Assembly (NCBI RefSeq): GCF_001509835.1
Contig: NZ_JXTJ01000006.1
Span: 558,001 to 622,000, forward strand
Direction of reading: 5' to 3'
Length of the DNA stretch: 64,000 bases
From: Allobosea sp. WAO
GTDB taxonomy: Bacteria > Pseudomonadota > Alphaproteobacteria > Rhizobiales > Beijerinckiaceae
Position numbers and translations under genes: made by a program. This document shows positions 28,495-37,131 of the stretch, one piece after another (the first letter of the stretch is position 1; every line of letters starts with the position of its first letter). The notes under the pieces are model-generated. The model was not told the origin of the DNA. It was given only the letters and a program-made list of their open reading frames with translations, and did no database searches.

Positions 28495-29460
28495 ATGCCG
28501 CCTAAAGCCTACCTTCGCTCCGCCGCCATGGCGCTCGCGCTGATGACGCCCGGGTTGATGGCCCTTGCCCCCGCACCCGCCCTGGCTCAGGGCGCCGCCG
28601 CTCCGGCCGCGACCCCGGCGGGCGATGCCGGCCTCCAGGCCGCGATCTCGAAATCGAACGCCTATACGGCCCTGATGAACCGGACGCTGCGCGCCAACCA
28701 GTCCTGGGAGCGCTATGCGAGCTGGGTCGACATGAAGAAGGGCCCGACCGGCAAGGAGCGCTACATCACCTACGGGCTCTACAGTCTCTACGACGTCAAC
28801 AGCGAGATCGCGGCCGCCGAGCAGGCGACGGTGCGCGAGCCGGCGCTGCCCGAGATCGACCAGACGATCCGGCGCTATATCGCGGCCTATCAGGCGCTGG
28901 CGCCGCTGATCACCCGGGCCGAGCGCTACTACGAGCGCAAGGACTATCGCGACGACGGCGCTGCGGAAGGGCGCAAGCTGCACGAGCAGATGGTGCCGGC
29001 CGCGAAAACCTTCCTGCAGGAGCGAGCGACGCTCGATCAGCAGATGCGCGTCTTCAAGCGCGATCTCGACGCCAAGGAGCTGGCGGCGATCGAGGCGCGC
29101 GAAGGCAAGTCGGCTCGCTGGCAGGTTCGCAACATCATGATCAACGCCCGCGCCATCGTCGACCTGATGCCTAGCAATGAAAGCCCGATCGTCGATCTCA
29201 AGGCGTTCGACGTCGCGGTTGCCGGCTATGCCGCGGCGGTGCGCGAGATGGACAATTTCAAGGAGCGCGAGCCCAAGGGCGTGCCCTTCATCGAATCGCA
29301 GGCGAGCTCCTGGCTCGGCAAGGTCAGGGACTTCCGCGAGAAGCTCGGCACGTCGAAAGGCGATGTCCGCAAGGGCGCGGCCAATGACGCCAACTGGCTG
29401 ATCACCAACTATAATACGATGGTTTCGCTCGCCGACACCGCGGTGCGGATGGCACGCTGA
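28495..29460 (+). CDS. DUF3829 (YiiG-like) secreted protein
   Basis: 321-residue protein with a Sec signal peptide (MPPKAYLRSAAMALALMT.., cut near ALAQ, residue 35). The mature part is helical and charged and matches the DUF3829 family of E. coli YiiG, whose role is unknown. It shows SWERYASWVDMKKGPTGKERYI followed by long amphipathic helices. ATG 28495 has AGGGA upstream; a GTG at 28441 would add a non-signal extension. It starts a same-strand group with the CoxL-like and cytochrome genes, but no functional link can be shown. Confidence 0.8.
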   Translation: MPPKAYLRSAAMALALMTPGLMALAPAPALAQGAAAPAATPAGDAGLQAAISKSNAYTALMNRTLRANQSWERYASWVDMKKGPTGKERYITYGLYSLYDVNSEIAAAEQATVREPALPEIDQTIRRYIAAYQALAPLITRAERYYERKDYRDDGAAEGRKLHEQMVPAAKTFLQERATLDQQMRVFKRDLDAKELAAIEAREGKSARWQVRNIMINARAIVDLMPSNESPIVDLKAFDVAVAGYAAAVREMDNFKEREPKGVPFIESQASSWLGKVRDFREKLGTSKGDVRKGAANDANWLITNYNTMVSLADTAVRMAR

Positions 29461-29468
29461 CGAGCCAC

Positions 29469-29500
29469 GGCCGGTCTTCCCCGCAAGGGCGCGACCGGCC
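29469..29500 (+). terminator. Hairpin after the DUF3829 gene
   Basis: Inverted repeat GGCCGGTC / GACCGGCC (8 bp) separated by 16 bases, eight bases after the stop at 29460. There is no clear T-run. Probably a weak terminator or mRNA 3' end. Confidence 0.4.
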
Positions 29501-29595
29501 TGCGCTGCGTGCAATGCGGAAGGCCTCCAGCCGGGGGCTGACTGCAAGCCGGCCCTGTTCCAGACTCGACTTCGAATAATTCCGAGGACACCGCC

Positions 29596-31905
29596 ATGCG
29601 ACCCATGAAGTTCGGAGTAGGCCAGCCGGTTCGCCGGGTCGAGGATCAGCGCCTGACCACCGGTACGGGCCGCTATACCGACGACACCGCCGTCGAGGGC
29701 GCGCTGCACGCCTATGTGCTGCGCTCGCCGCATGCGCACGCGACGTTCAGGATCGTCGACAAGCAGGCGGCGCTGAAGCTCAAGGGCGTCAAGCTGATCC
29801 TGACCGGCGAGGACGTCGCCCATCTCGGCGACATCCCCTGCAAGGGACTGATCAAGGAAATCTCGGGCGAGGACGTGCAGCCCAACCCGGTGCCGGTTCT
29901 GCCGGTCGACACGGTGCGCCATGTCGGCGAGGCGATCGCCTTCGTCGTCGCCGAGACGCTCGACCAGGCGCGGAATGCTGCCGAGGCGATCGAGATCGCG
30001 TTCGAGACGCTGCCCTCGACCACCGGCATCGCCGCATCGCTCGAGCCGGACGCGCCGCAGGTCTGGCCGGATCGCGACGGCAATGTCGCCTTCGAGGCCG
30101 AGCAGGGCAATCGCAAGAAAACGGAAGACGCCTTCGCCAAGGCCGACCGGACGGTCTCGGTCACAATCGTCAACAACCGCCTCGCCTCCAACTATATGGA
30201 GACGCGCGCCTGCATCGCCGAATACGACAAGGCGAGCAAGCGCTGGACCCTGACGCTCGGCAGCCAGGGCAGCCATGGCACGCGCGAGATCCTCGCCGAC
30301 TACATCCTCAAGGTCCCGCAGTCCCGCATCCGGGTGATCACCCCCGATGTCGGCGGCGGCTTCGGCACCAAGATCTTCATGTACCGCGAATACCCGCTGA
30401 CCATGGTCGCGGCCGAGAAGTTGAAGCGGCCGGTGCGCTGGGTCGCCGACCGGACCGAGCATTTCCTCGCCGACACCCATGGCCGCGCCAATCTGACGAC
30501 GGCGACGATGGCGCTCGACAAGCGCGGCAAGTTCATCGGCCTCAAGGTCGATCTCGCTGCCGATATGGGCGCCTATCTCTCGCAGTATGGGCCCTTCATC
30601 CCCTGGGTCGGCACGACGATGACGCCGGGCTGCTACAGCATCCCGGCGGTGCATGTCCGTTTCCGCGGCGTCTTCACCAACACCACGCCGGTCGATGCCT
30701 ATCGCGGCGCCGGGCGGCCCGAGGCGGCCTATCTGATCGAGCGGCTGGTCGATGCGATCGCGCGCGAGACCGGAAAGACGCCGGATGCGGTGCGCGCCCT
30801 CAACTTCGTCAAGCCGAGCGAGATGCCGCACAAGACGCAGACCGGCCCGGTCTATGATTCCGGCGAGTTCGAGGGCCATATGCGCCGCGCCATGGAGGTG
30901 GCGGACTGGAAGGGCTTCAAGGGGCGCCTGAAGGCCTCGCAGAAGGCTGGCAAGATCCGCGGCATCGGCCTCGCCTGCTATATCGAGGCCTGCGGCGGCG
31001 GCGGGCCGGAGAGCTCGACCGTGATCCTGGAGAAGGACGGCACGGTAACCGTCCTGATCGGCACCCAGTCGAACGGGCAGGGCCACGAGACCGCCTATTC
31101 GCAGCTGGTCGCCCAGCATCTCGACATCCCGCTCGACCGCATCAAGGTGGTCCAGGGCGACACCGACAAGGTCGCGACCGGCTCCGGCACTGGCGGCTCG
31201 CGCTCGATCCCGGTCGGCGGTGCGGCGCTGAACGCGGCGACCGGCATCCTTGCCGACAATCTCAAGAGCCTTGCCTCGGACGTGCTCGAAGCCGCCTCGG
31301 CCGATCTCGAGATCGTCGACGGCGCCGTGCGCATCGTCGGCACCGACAAGAAGCTCGACCTCAAGGCGATCGCCAATCTGCCCGGCGCCAAGGCCGAGCA
31401 GCTCAGCGTTCATCAAAGTTGGACGCCGCCGGAAGCGACCTATCCGAACGGCACCCATGTCGTGGAACTGGAAGTCGATCCGGCGACTGGCGGCACGGAG
31501 ATCCAGAACTATGTCGTGGTCGACGATTTCGGCGTGACGTTGAACCCGATCATGCTGCAGGGCCAGGTCCATGGCGGTGCGGCGCAAGGCATCGGCCAGG
31601 CGCTGATGGAGGAGATCCGCTTCGACTCGTCCGGCCAGCTGCTGACCGCGACCTTCATGGACTACGCCCTGCCGCGTGCGATCGACATCCCGAACTTCCA
31701 TTTCGAGACGCGCAACGTGCCGTGCGTCACCAACGCGCTCGGCGTGAAGGGCGCGGGTGAGGCCGGGGCGATCGGTGCCTGCCCTGCGGTGATGAACGCC
31801 ATGGTCGATGCGCTCAACCGCGCTGCGGGCATCAAGGCGATCGACATGCCGGCGACGCCGGTCAAGGTGTTCGCGGCGCTGAAGGGCGCCGGGTACGGCG
31901 GTTGA
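29596..31905 (+). CDS. Xanthine oxidase-family molybdenum-binding subunit, CoxL form II-like
   Basis: 769-residue molybdenum hydroxylase large subunit. Moco-binding blocks are GGGFGTK (residues about 253-259) and QSNGQGHETAYSQL. The active-site loop AYRGAGR is at 368-374, the form II version and not the AYxCSFR of true CO dehydrogenase. The catalytic Glu is E722 in GVKGAGEAG. It should hydroxylate an aldehyde, purine or N-heterocycle. No FAD (CoxM) or 2Fe-2S (CoxS) subunit gene is adjacent, so it must use partners encoded elsewhere or act with a different electron carrier. Cytoplasmic; no signal peptide seen. Confidence 0.9.
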   Translation: MRPMKFGVGQPVRRVEDQRLTTGTGRYTDDTAVEGALHAYVLRSPHAHATFRIVDKQAALKLKGVKLILTGEDVAHLGDIPCKGLIKEISGEDVQPNPVPVLPVDTVRHVGEAIAFVVAETLDQARNAAEAIEIAFETLPSTTGIAASLEPDAPQVWPDRDGNVAFEAEQGNRKKTEDAFAKADRTVSVTIVNNRLASNYMETRACIAEYDKASKRWTLTLGSQGSHGTREILADYILKVPQSRIRVITPDVGGGFGTKIFMYREYPLTMVAAEKLKRPVRWVADRTEHFLADTHGRANLTTATMALDKRGKFIGLKVDLAADMGAYLSQYGPFIPWVGTTMTPGCYSIPAVHVRFRGVFTNTTPVDAYRGAGRPEAAYLIERLVDAIARETGKTPDAVRALNFVKPSEMPHKTQTGPVYDSGEFEGHMRRAMEVADWKGFKGRLKASQKAGKIRGIGLACYIEACGGGGPESSTVILEKDGTVTVLIGTQSNGQGHETAYSQLVAQHLDIPLDRIKVVQGDTDKVATGSGTGGSRSIPVGGAALNAATGILADNLKSLASDVLEAASADLEIVDGAVRIVGTDKKLDLKAIANLPGAKAEQLSVHQSWTPPEATYPNGTHVVELEVDPATGGTEIQNYVVVDDFGVTLNPIMLQGQVHGGAAQGIGQALMEEIRFDSSGQLLTATFMDYALPRAIDIPNFHFETRNVPCVTNALGVKGAGEAGAIGACPAVMNAMVDALNRAAGIKAIDMPATPVKVFAALKGAGYGG

Positions 31906-32037
31906 TGCAAGATCGGGTTTGCATTCGCGCAAACAATTTCACGCGAATGCGACTTGGCGGCGTCATCGTCATCGGTTGATCTGGAAGTGTTCCAAACAGC
32001 GCCGGTTCCGGCGCCAGCCTTCCAGAGGATACAGCGT

Positions 32038-32469
32038 ATGATCCGTCCCGTTCTCGTCGCCCTTGGCCTCGCCATCGGCGTCTCTGCCGTCGTCGCTCAG
32101 TCGAACCCGATCGCAGAGCGCAAGGACGCGATGAAGAGCGTCGGTGCGGCGACCCGTGAAGGCGCGGCCATCGCCAAGGGCGAGGCGCCGTTCGATGCGG
32201 CCAAGGTGCAGGGCATCTTCAAGGTCTACAGCGACGCGGCCAAGAAGGTCCCGGCCCTGTTCCCGGACAATTCCAAGACCGGCGGCGAAACCACGGCCGC
32301 CCCGAAGGTCTGGGATGACCAAGCCGGCTTCAAGACCGCCTTCGCCAAGTTCGAGGCCGATGCGGCCAAGGGTGCTGCCGCGACTGACCTCGCTTCCTTC
32401 CGCGCGGCCTTCGGCGATGCCACCAAGAATTGCGGCAGCTGCCACGAGGTCTACCGCATCAAGAAGTGA
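32038..32469 (+). CDS. Cytochrome c' (c556-like)
   Basis: 143-residue periplasmic cytochrome c' of the four-helix type. The signal peptide spans about residues 1-20 (VLVALGLAIGVSAVVAQS). The single haem motif CGSCH is at residues 132-136, ten residues or fewer from the C-terminus as in this family. ATG 32038 is preceded by CCAGAGGAT. It lies 132 bases after the CoxL-like gene. It may carry electrons or bind small gases; the partner is not known. Confidence 0.92.
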   Translation: MIRPVLVALGLAIGVSAVVAQSNPIAERKDAMKSVGAATREGAAIAKGEAPFDAAKVQGIFKVYSDAAKKVPALFPDNSKTGGETTAAPKVWDDQAGFKTAFAKFEADAAKGAAATDLASFRAAFGDATKNCGSCHEVYRIKK

Positions 32470-32497
32470 GCCGAACAGGCCACCAGATCCCTTCACC

Positions 32498-32537
32498 CGT
32501 CATTCCGGCGCTCCGCGTCGCTGCGGCCGGAATGACG
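32498..32537. repeat. Palindromic hairpin element (CGTCATTCCGGC)
   Basis: Perfect 12-bp inverted repeat CGTCATTCCGGC / GCCGGAATGACG with a 16-base loop, 29 bases after the cytochrome c' stop. A degenerate relative occurs at 15938-15975. It could act as the terminator of the cytochrome c' gene. Confidence 0.7.
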
Positions 32538-32641
32538 GCGTTTGCCATGCGATATGGCGGCCTCTTTGTCCGACGGGCTTTTCGGCCGCACGTTCTTGGC
32601 CGAAACTGCCTTGGACATGACGGGCCACAGATGAGGAACCG

Positions 32642-33580
32642 ATGCGCCGCCTGCTGATAACCCTCCTGGTCTTCGCTTTGGCGGGTATCGCCGGCTTCTT
32701 CGTCCTCACCGATCCGCGCGTGGTCTCGCCGGGACCCGAAATCGGCACGCTGCCGCAGCCCGATGTCGAGAACGGCAAGCTGCTCTTCGCCGCGGGCGGC
32801 TGCGCCTCCTGCCATGCGACGCCGGGACAGGACGACAAGACGCGGCTCGGCGGCGGGCTCGAACTCGGCTCGCCCTTCGGCAAGTTCCACGTCCCGAACA
32901 TCTCGCCGCATACGCGCGACGGCATCGGCAACTGGGGCACGGCCGATTTCATCCAGGCGATGGCGGCCGGCGTCTCGCCCGCAGGGCAGCATCTCTATCC
33001 GTCCTTCCCCTACACCTCCTATCGGCTGATGACGCCGAAGGCGCTGGCCGACCTCTTGGCCTATATCCGCACCTTGCCGGCAGTCGAGGGCAGGGCGCCG
33101 CCGCATGAGCTGCCGTTCCCCTTCAACATCCGGCGCATGGTCGGCGGCTGGAAGCTGCTCTTCTTCGACGGGGCGCCGTTCAAGCCCGATCCGACGAAAA
33201 GCGACGAATGGAACCGTGGTGCCTATCTGGTGCAGGGGCCCGGCCATTGCGCCGAATGCCATTCCGCGCGCAACAGCCTCGGCGCGATCGTCCAGGCGAC
33301 GCGTTATGCCGGCGGACCGGACCCGGAGGGCAAGGGCTGGGTGCCGAACATCACGCAGTCCGAGGACGGGCTCGGCAAGTGGTCCAAGTCCGAGATCGCG
33401 GAACTGCTGAAATCGGGCTTCACCCCGGAGTTCGACAGCGTCGGCGGCTCGATGGCGGCAGTGGTGCGCAATACCGCGCAGCTCCCGGAGGCCGACCGGC
33501 TGGCGATGGCGGAATATCTGAAGTCGCTGCCGGCAGTGCAGGGCCCGCCGCGGCCGCCCAAGCCCGCAGCGGGCGGCTGA
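32642..33580 (+). CDS. Membrane-anchored dihaem cytochrome c
   Basis: 312-residue cytochrome with an N-terminal membrane anchor (MRRLLITLLVFALAGIAGFF) and two haem c domains: CASCH at residues 54-58 and CAECH at 203-207. The distal Met for the second domain is likely in GGSMAAVV. A Pro-rich tail ends the protein. Such dihaem proteins hand electrons from periplasmic dehydrogenases to the terminal oxidase. It follows the cytochrome c' gene after 172 bases that contain a hairpin element, so it may have its own promoter. Confidence 0.9.
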   Translation: MRRLLITLLVFALAGIAGFFVLTDPRVVSPGPEIGTLPQPDVENGKLLFAAGGCASCHATPGQDDKTRLGGGLELGSPFGKFHVPNISPHTRDGIGNWGTADFIQAMAAGVSPAGQHLYPSFPYTSYRLMTPKALADLLAYIRTLPAVEGRAPPHELPFPFNIRRMVGGWKLLFFDGAPFKPDPTKSDEWNRGAYLVQGPGHCAECHSARNSLGAIVQATRYAGGPDPEGKGWVPNITQSEDGLGKWSKSEIAELLKSGFTPEFDSVGGSMAAVVRNTAQLPEADRLAMAEYLKSLPAVQGPPRPPKPAAGG

Positions 33581-33617
33581 GGCACGGGACCGCGGCGTCT
33601 TTTCCGTCAGCCGGGAG

Positions 33618-34475
33618 CTATTTCAGGGACGCGCCGATAGCGTCGATGTCCTTGCAGTCCCGCTCGGACGGTTTGTCGCCCGCCCGATCGTCGACCGCCT
33701 GCATCGCCGCATGGGCCTTCCTCAGCCGTTCGATCGTCGCGGGGGATTGGTCCTTCATCAGCAAGCTAGATGTCATGTCCCTGACCAGCCCGGCGCGCCT
33801 GTTCAGCTCCAGCTTGGTGCAGCGGCCTGCAGATCCTGTTGCCGCCTTGTCGTCACCGGTGCTTGCAGGGGCGCCCGCCTTCGCCGCGGGATCGCGCAAT
33901 CTTACGGTCGAAACGGCCAGATCGCAGGCCGGCGCGAATTGCTCGGCCTTGTCTGCGCGATAAATGCACTCGAAATTATAGGCCTTCTCGCCGATCGCCG
34001 TGAAAACATAGCGCTTGATCTGGGGATGCTCCTTGCTGAAAGGCAGCCGCCCGTTGGAGAAGACCATGTCGACGGCCGGCCGGCCGAGCAGGGTCGTCAT
34101 GGTCGCCGATTTGAGCTCGATCGAGGGGCGAACCGCGATTGCCTTGGTGAAGGCGTTGGCGATGGATTGACGCGTCCGCTCGCTCACCTCCTGGAGTTCG
34201 CCGGCATCGCGGGGCCCCAGGAAGGTGATACGCACATCACCATTGGTCGGCGAAGACGCCTTGACGCCCGCCACATCGCCTGTTCCATCCGCGAAGAGAT
34301 GATCCAGGGAGAAGTCCAGCGGGTATTCGAAGCTGTAGCTTCCGTCCTGCGCGTTGAAGGTCCTCGTTTCAGCGGCTTCGATGCGCAGCGGCGCGAGTGT
34401 CATCGGCAGGGCCAGGGCGGCGAGCATCGCCAGGCGAGCCGAAACGGCTGAAGACGGCATGTGAGAAAGCCTCAT
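33618..34475 (-). CDS. Secreted protein of unknown function
   Basis: 285-residue protein I do not recognise with certainty. The N-terminus is a signal peptide (about residues 1-34, ending APLRIEAAE). A compact domain follows (residues 38-200; SYSFEYPLDFSLD and RPAVDMVFSNGRLPFSK), resembling PsbP/MOG1-like or DUF1795-type folds by its pattern of strands. The last 80 residues are charged and helical, with two spaced Cys (CTKLELNRR, RDCKDID) that could form a disulfide. Transcribed away from the diheme cytochrome gene in a convergent pair. Confidence 0.7.
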   Translation of the reverse strand: MRLSHMPSSAVSARLAMLAALALPMTLAPLRIEAAETRTFNAQDGSYSFEYPLDFSLDHLFADGTGDVAGVKASSPTNGDVRITFLGPRDAGELQEVSERTRQSIANAFTKAIAVRPSIELKSATMTTLLGRPAVDMVFSNGRLPFSKEHPQIKRYVFTAIGEKAYNFECIYRADKAEQFAPACDLAVSTVRLRDPAAKAGAPASTGDDKAATGSAGRCTKLELNRRAGLVRDMTSSLLMKDQSPATIERLRKAHAAMQAVDDRAGDKPSERDCKDIDAIGASLK

Positions 34476-34598
34476 GGTTCAACGAAGTCGCGGCTTCTCT
34501 GGCCGTAGTCCATCGTGCGGCGCCGCGATACGCTTCGCGCTGGCGAGGCCGGCTGGAGTCGGGCAGGTGGCCTGATCGGGCGGGATGGTCCGCGCCAG

Positions 34599-34699
34599 AG
34601 CATTTTCGAGCGAAGTGGATACCGGTTCGTGTGAAGAAAATGCGATAAAACAAAGAGATAGAGCATTTCCGCGATTCATAGGATCGCGGAAATGCGCTA
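34599..34699 (-). repeat. 101-bp dispersed element, copy 2
   Basis: Inverted copy of the element at 27986-28086. On the minus strand it begins with TAG, which is the stop codon of the XRE-cupin gene (34697-34699), just as copy 1 supplies the dctM stop. The opening hairpin is perfect here (GCATTTCCGCGAT / ATCGCGGAAATGC, 13 bp). Confidence 0.9.
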
Positions 34700-35317
34700 G
34701 TCCATCACCGCCGCTTTGAGGATGCAGACCATCAGGGCGGTGCCCGGCTTGTCGCCGACGCAGCGCACGACATGCTGGCGGTCGCAGCGATAGCGCAGGG
34801 TCTCGCCGGCCTTGGCGCGCTGGGTGACGCCGCCGACCTCGACCTCGAATTCGCCGGCGCTGACCGAGAGCGACTCGATCGAGCCGCGCTGGTGACCTTC
34901 TGAATCGAGCTCGCCGCCCGGCTCGGCGCTGACCTCGTACCATTGCAGCCATTCGACGGTCTTGATCCAGCCGATGATGGCGAGGCGGAGCTTGCCGTCC
35001 TCCGAGACGAGGATCGGCGTGTCCGGGCGGGCGATCTTCTCGATGAAGGCCTCTTCCTCATTCGAAGAGAGCACGCGCTCGATCGAGACGTCGAGCGCCT
35101 GCGACAGCCGCCAGATCGTCGCGAGCGTCGGATTGGTCTCGTTGCGCTCGATCTGGCTGATGATCGACTTGGCGACGCCGGACTGCTCGGCGAGTTCCGA
35201 GAGCGAGAGATTATAGGCCTTGCGCAGCCGCTGGATCGTCTTGCCGAGCTGACCGGAGATCACCTGCGCGCCCGATTCCATCTCGCGGCCGCCACGTTCT
35301 CTGGTTTCGATGCCCAT
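34697..35317 (-). CDS. XRE-cupin transcriptional regulator
   Basis: 206-residue regulator with an N-terminal XRE helix-turn-helix (about residues 18-75: LRKAYNLSLSELAEQSGVAK..SQIERNETNP) and a C-terminal cupin (about 125-200: WYEVSAEPGGELDSEGHQRGSIESLSV, in part). Such proteins sense small ligands, often amino acids or polyamines. The ATG at 35317 has AAGGA close upstream; an ATG at 35332 is also possible. It is 106 bases downstream of the EamA transporter gene on the same strand, which it may regulate. The stop codon lies inside a dispersed repeat. Confidence 0.85.
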   Translation of the reverse strand: MGIETRERGGREMESGAQVISGQLGKTIQRLRKAYNLSLSELAEQSGVAKSIISQIERNETNPTLATIWRLSQALDVSIERVLSSNEEEAFIEKIARPDTPILVSEDGKLRLAIIGWIKTVEWLQWYEVSAEPGGELDSEGHQRGSIESLSVSAGEFEVEVGGVTQRAKAGETLRYRCDRQHVVRCVGDKPGTALMVCILKAAVMD

Positions 35318-35358
35318 AGGTCCTTGCCTCATCGCTTTACCGCTCGTTTGGGAAAGCG

Positions 35359-35368
35359 AACGATCGTT
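35359..35368. promoter_or_regulatory. Palindromic candidate operator for the XRE-cupin gene
   Basis: Perfect palindrome AACGATCGTT in the gap upstream of the XRE-cupin start, with a nearby CGTTTG half-site at 35345-35350. It could be an autoregulatory operator. Evidence is symmetry and position only. Confidence 0.3.
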
Positions 35369-35423
35369 TGTATTGGCGGACAATGCCTCGGATTGCTCCA
35401 AGCGGCAAGCAAAGGCTTGCGCG

Positions 35424-36353
35424 TCAGGTGGAGCGCGAGGGGCCGACTTCCCGGGTTTCGCGCTTCAGCAGGCCGAGCTGCTTCTCGCGCAGGATCACAT
35501 AGATCCCCGAGGCGATGACGATCAGCGAACCGGCGACGACCGCCATGGCCGGCCATTCGCCGAAGACGAACCAGCCGAGCGCAGTCGCCCAGATCATGGT
35601 CGAATACTCGAAGGGCGCGACCAGCGAGGCATCACCATAGCGATAGGCCTGGACCAGCAGGATCTGGCCGAGGCCGCCGAGCACGCCGATCGTCACCAGC
35701 AGCAGGAATTCCTGCCAGTTCGGCATGGTCCAGCCGAGGAAAATGGTCAGCAGACCGAGCAGCGAGGTCAGCGACATGAAGTAGAAGACGATGGCGCCGG
35801 TCTTCTCGGTGCGGGTGAGCATGCGCACCTCGACCGAGGCGAAGGCGGAGCAGAAGGCGCCGCCGAGCGCCAGCAGTGCGCCAATGGCGGGGCCTCCCGA
35901 CAGGCCCTGCGCGAACGCATCCGGCTTCATATGCGGGGAGAGCATCAGGAGCACGCCTAGGAAGCCGATGCAGACGGCGGTCCAGCGATAGACCCGGACC
36001 TTTTCCTTCAGGATCAGCGCTGCCAGCGCCACCAGGATCAATGGGGCGGCATAGCCGATCGCGACCGCATCCGAGAGCGGCAGCAGATGCAGGGCGGCGA
36101 AGCCGAGGAACATGCCGGTCGAGCCGATGATGCCGCGCTTCATGTGGCCGCGCAGATTGCTGGTCTTGAGGGCGCTCGGGAACTCGCTGCGCCAGGAAAG
36201 CCAGATCACCAGCGGGATCAGGGCGAAGAAGGAGCGGAAGAATACCAGCTCGCCCGTCGGATAGCGCGCGGCGAGCAGTTTGATCGCCGCCGACATCAGC
36301 GTGAAGGACAAAGCCGAGAGCAGCTTGAAGCTGATGCCGAGAAGAGGGGACAA
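35424..36353 (-). CDS. EamA/DMT family transporter
   Basis: 309-residue membrane protein with ten predicted helices in two EamA halves (about residues 5-137 and 155-290). Conserved features are PTGELVFFRSFFALIP and the second-half VTIGVLGGLGQILLVQAYRYG. The first codon is TTG at 36353, with no ATG alternative further upstream in this frame; a later start would lose helix 1. The family exports amino acids or metabolites. It is followed by a cupin-type regulator gene. Confidence 0.86.
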   Translation of the reverse strand: MSPLLGISFKLLSALSFTLMSAAIKLLAARYPTGELVFFRSFFALIPLVIWLSWRSEFPSALKTSNLRGHMKRGIIGSTGMFLGFAALHLLPLSDAVAIGYAAPLILVALAALILKEKVRVYRWTAVCIGFLGVLLMLSPHMKPDAFAQGLSGGPAIGALLALGGAFCSAFASVEVRMLTRTEKTGAIVFYFMSLTSLLGLLTIFLGWTMPNWQEFLLLVTIGVLGGLGQILLVQAYRYGDASLVAPFEYSTMIWATALGWFVFGEWPAMAVVAGSLIVIASGIYVILREKQLGLLKRETREVGPSRST

Positions 36354-36506
36354 AGCGAAGTTCGGGGCGCGGGGGAGGAGTCTTGTAGAGGACCACCCCC
36401 TTAGACCACGAGCCTGGAGTCGTTCAAAGCGTCGATCTTGCAGGGCCGACCGGCAGGGCGCGGGACGCGGCAGCCATCGGCAAGGCGCATTTCCTCGCAG
36501 GCGGCT

Positions 36507-36959
36507 TCAACGAAGCGCGTATTCCAGCACCTCGTCGCCGGCCTCGTCGAAGCTGCCGGTCGAGCGCCAGCCGAGATGCCGATAGAAGCCGTAGGAGCGC
36601 ACCTCGGGATCGGTGGAGCAGCCGAGGAAGAGCCGCTCGAAGCCGAACTTCCCGAGTTCCTCGACCATCAGCGAAAGCAGCTTCTTGCCGATGCCCTTGC
36701 CTTCCTGGCCCGGCAGCAGAGCGAGGACGGCGATCTCGCCGCTGTCGGCATGCCCGAAGCAGTAGCCGACGATCTTGCCGTCTTCGGTCGCGACATGGCC
36801 GGGCAGGCTGCCATCGGCGATGGCGTCGCGCCAGCTCTCCAGCGTGATGCCGCGCTCCCTAAGTTCCGCAACCGAGAAGGCGTTCTCACGCGTCATGCCG
36901 CGCAGGACGATGCAGTCGGGCGTGTCTTCGGGGACGGCTTTTCGATAGGTGATCGTCAT
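36507..36959 (-). CDS. GNAT family N-acetyltransferase
   Basis: 150-residue GNAT domain. The acetyl-CoA loop GQEGKGIGKKL (Q/RxxGxG/A motif) is near residue 85, preceded by the strand GEIAVLALLPG and followed by FYRHLGWRSTG. It acetylates an amine of unknown identity in the cytoplasm. Neighbours are unrelated in function. The upstream gap of 172 bases contains a palindromic element. Confidence 0.88.
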   Translation of the reverse strand: MTITYRKAVPEDTPDCIVLRGMTRENAFSVAELRERGITLESWRDAIADGSLPGHVATEDGKIVGYCFGHADSGEIAVLALLPGQEGKGIGKKLLSLMVEELGKFGFERLFLGCSTDPEVRSYGFYRHLGWRSTGSFDEAGDEVLEYALR

Positions 36960-37000
36960 GGCGGCCGAGTTGGCATGCGGTGCTATACGGAGGTTCTCGA

Positions 37001-37116
37001 CCTCATCCTGAGGAGGCCCGAAAGGGCCGTCTCGAAGGATGCTCCAGATGGTTCCGGAGCCTCCTGGAGCATCCTTCGAGACGCCATGTCGTACGACATG
37101 GCTCCTCAGGATGAGG
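37001..37116. repeat. Palindromic dispersed element, copy B
   Basis: 116-bp relative of 3808-3908, with identical 11-bp ends (CCTCATCCTGA / TCAGGATGAGG) and the inner CTCGAAGGATG / CATCCTTCGAG pair. A further small palindrome, CCATGTCGTACGACATGG, is inserted near one end (37084-37101). It lies between the SDR gene and the GNAT gene. Confidence 0.87.
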
Positions 37117-37131
37117 GTCGTATTCCTGGCG

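Noticed and set aside
28447..31932. 1161-residue open frame on the minus strand
   Set aside because: A shadow opposite the DUF3829 and CoxL-like genes caused by high GC at third positions; Arg/Asp/Gly-rich with no recognisable domain.
34472..34666. 64-residue frame on the minus strand
   Set aside because: Lies mostly in the dispersed repeat copy 2; no coding features of its own.
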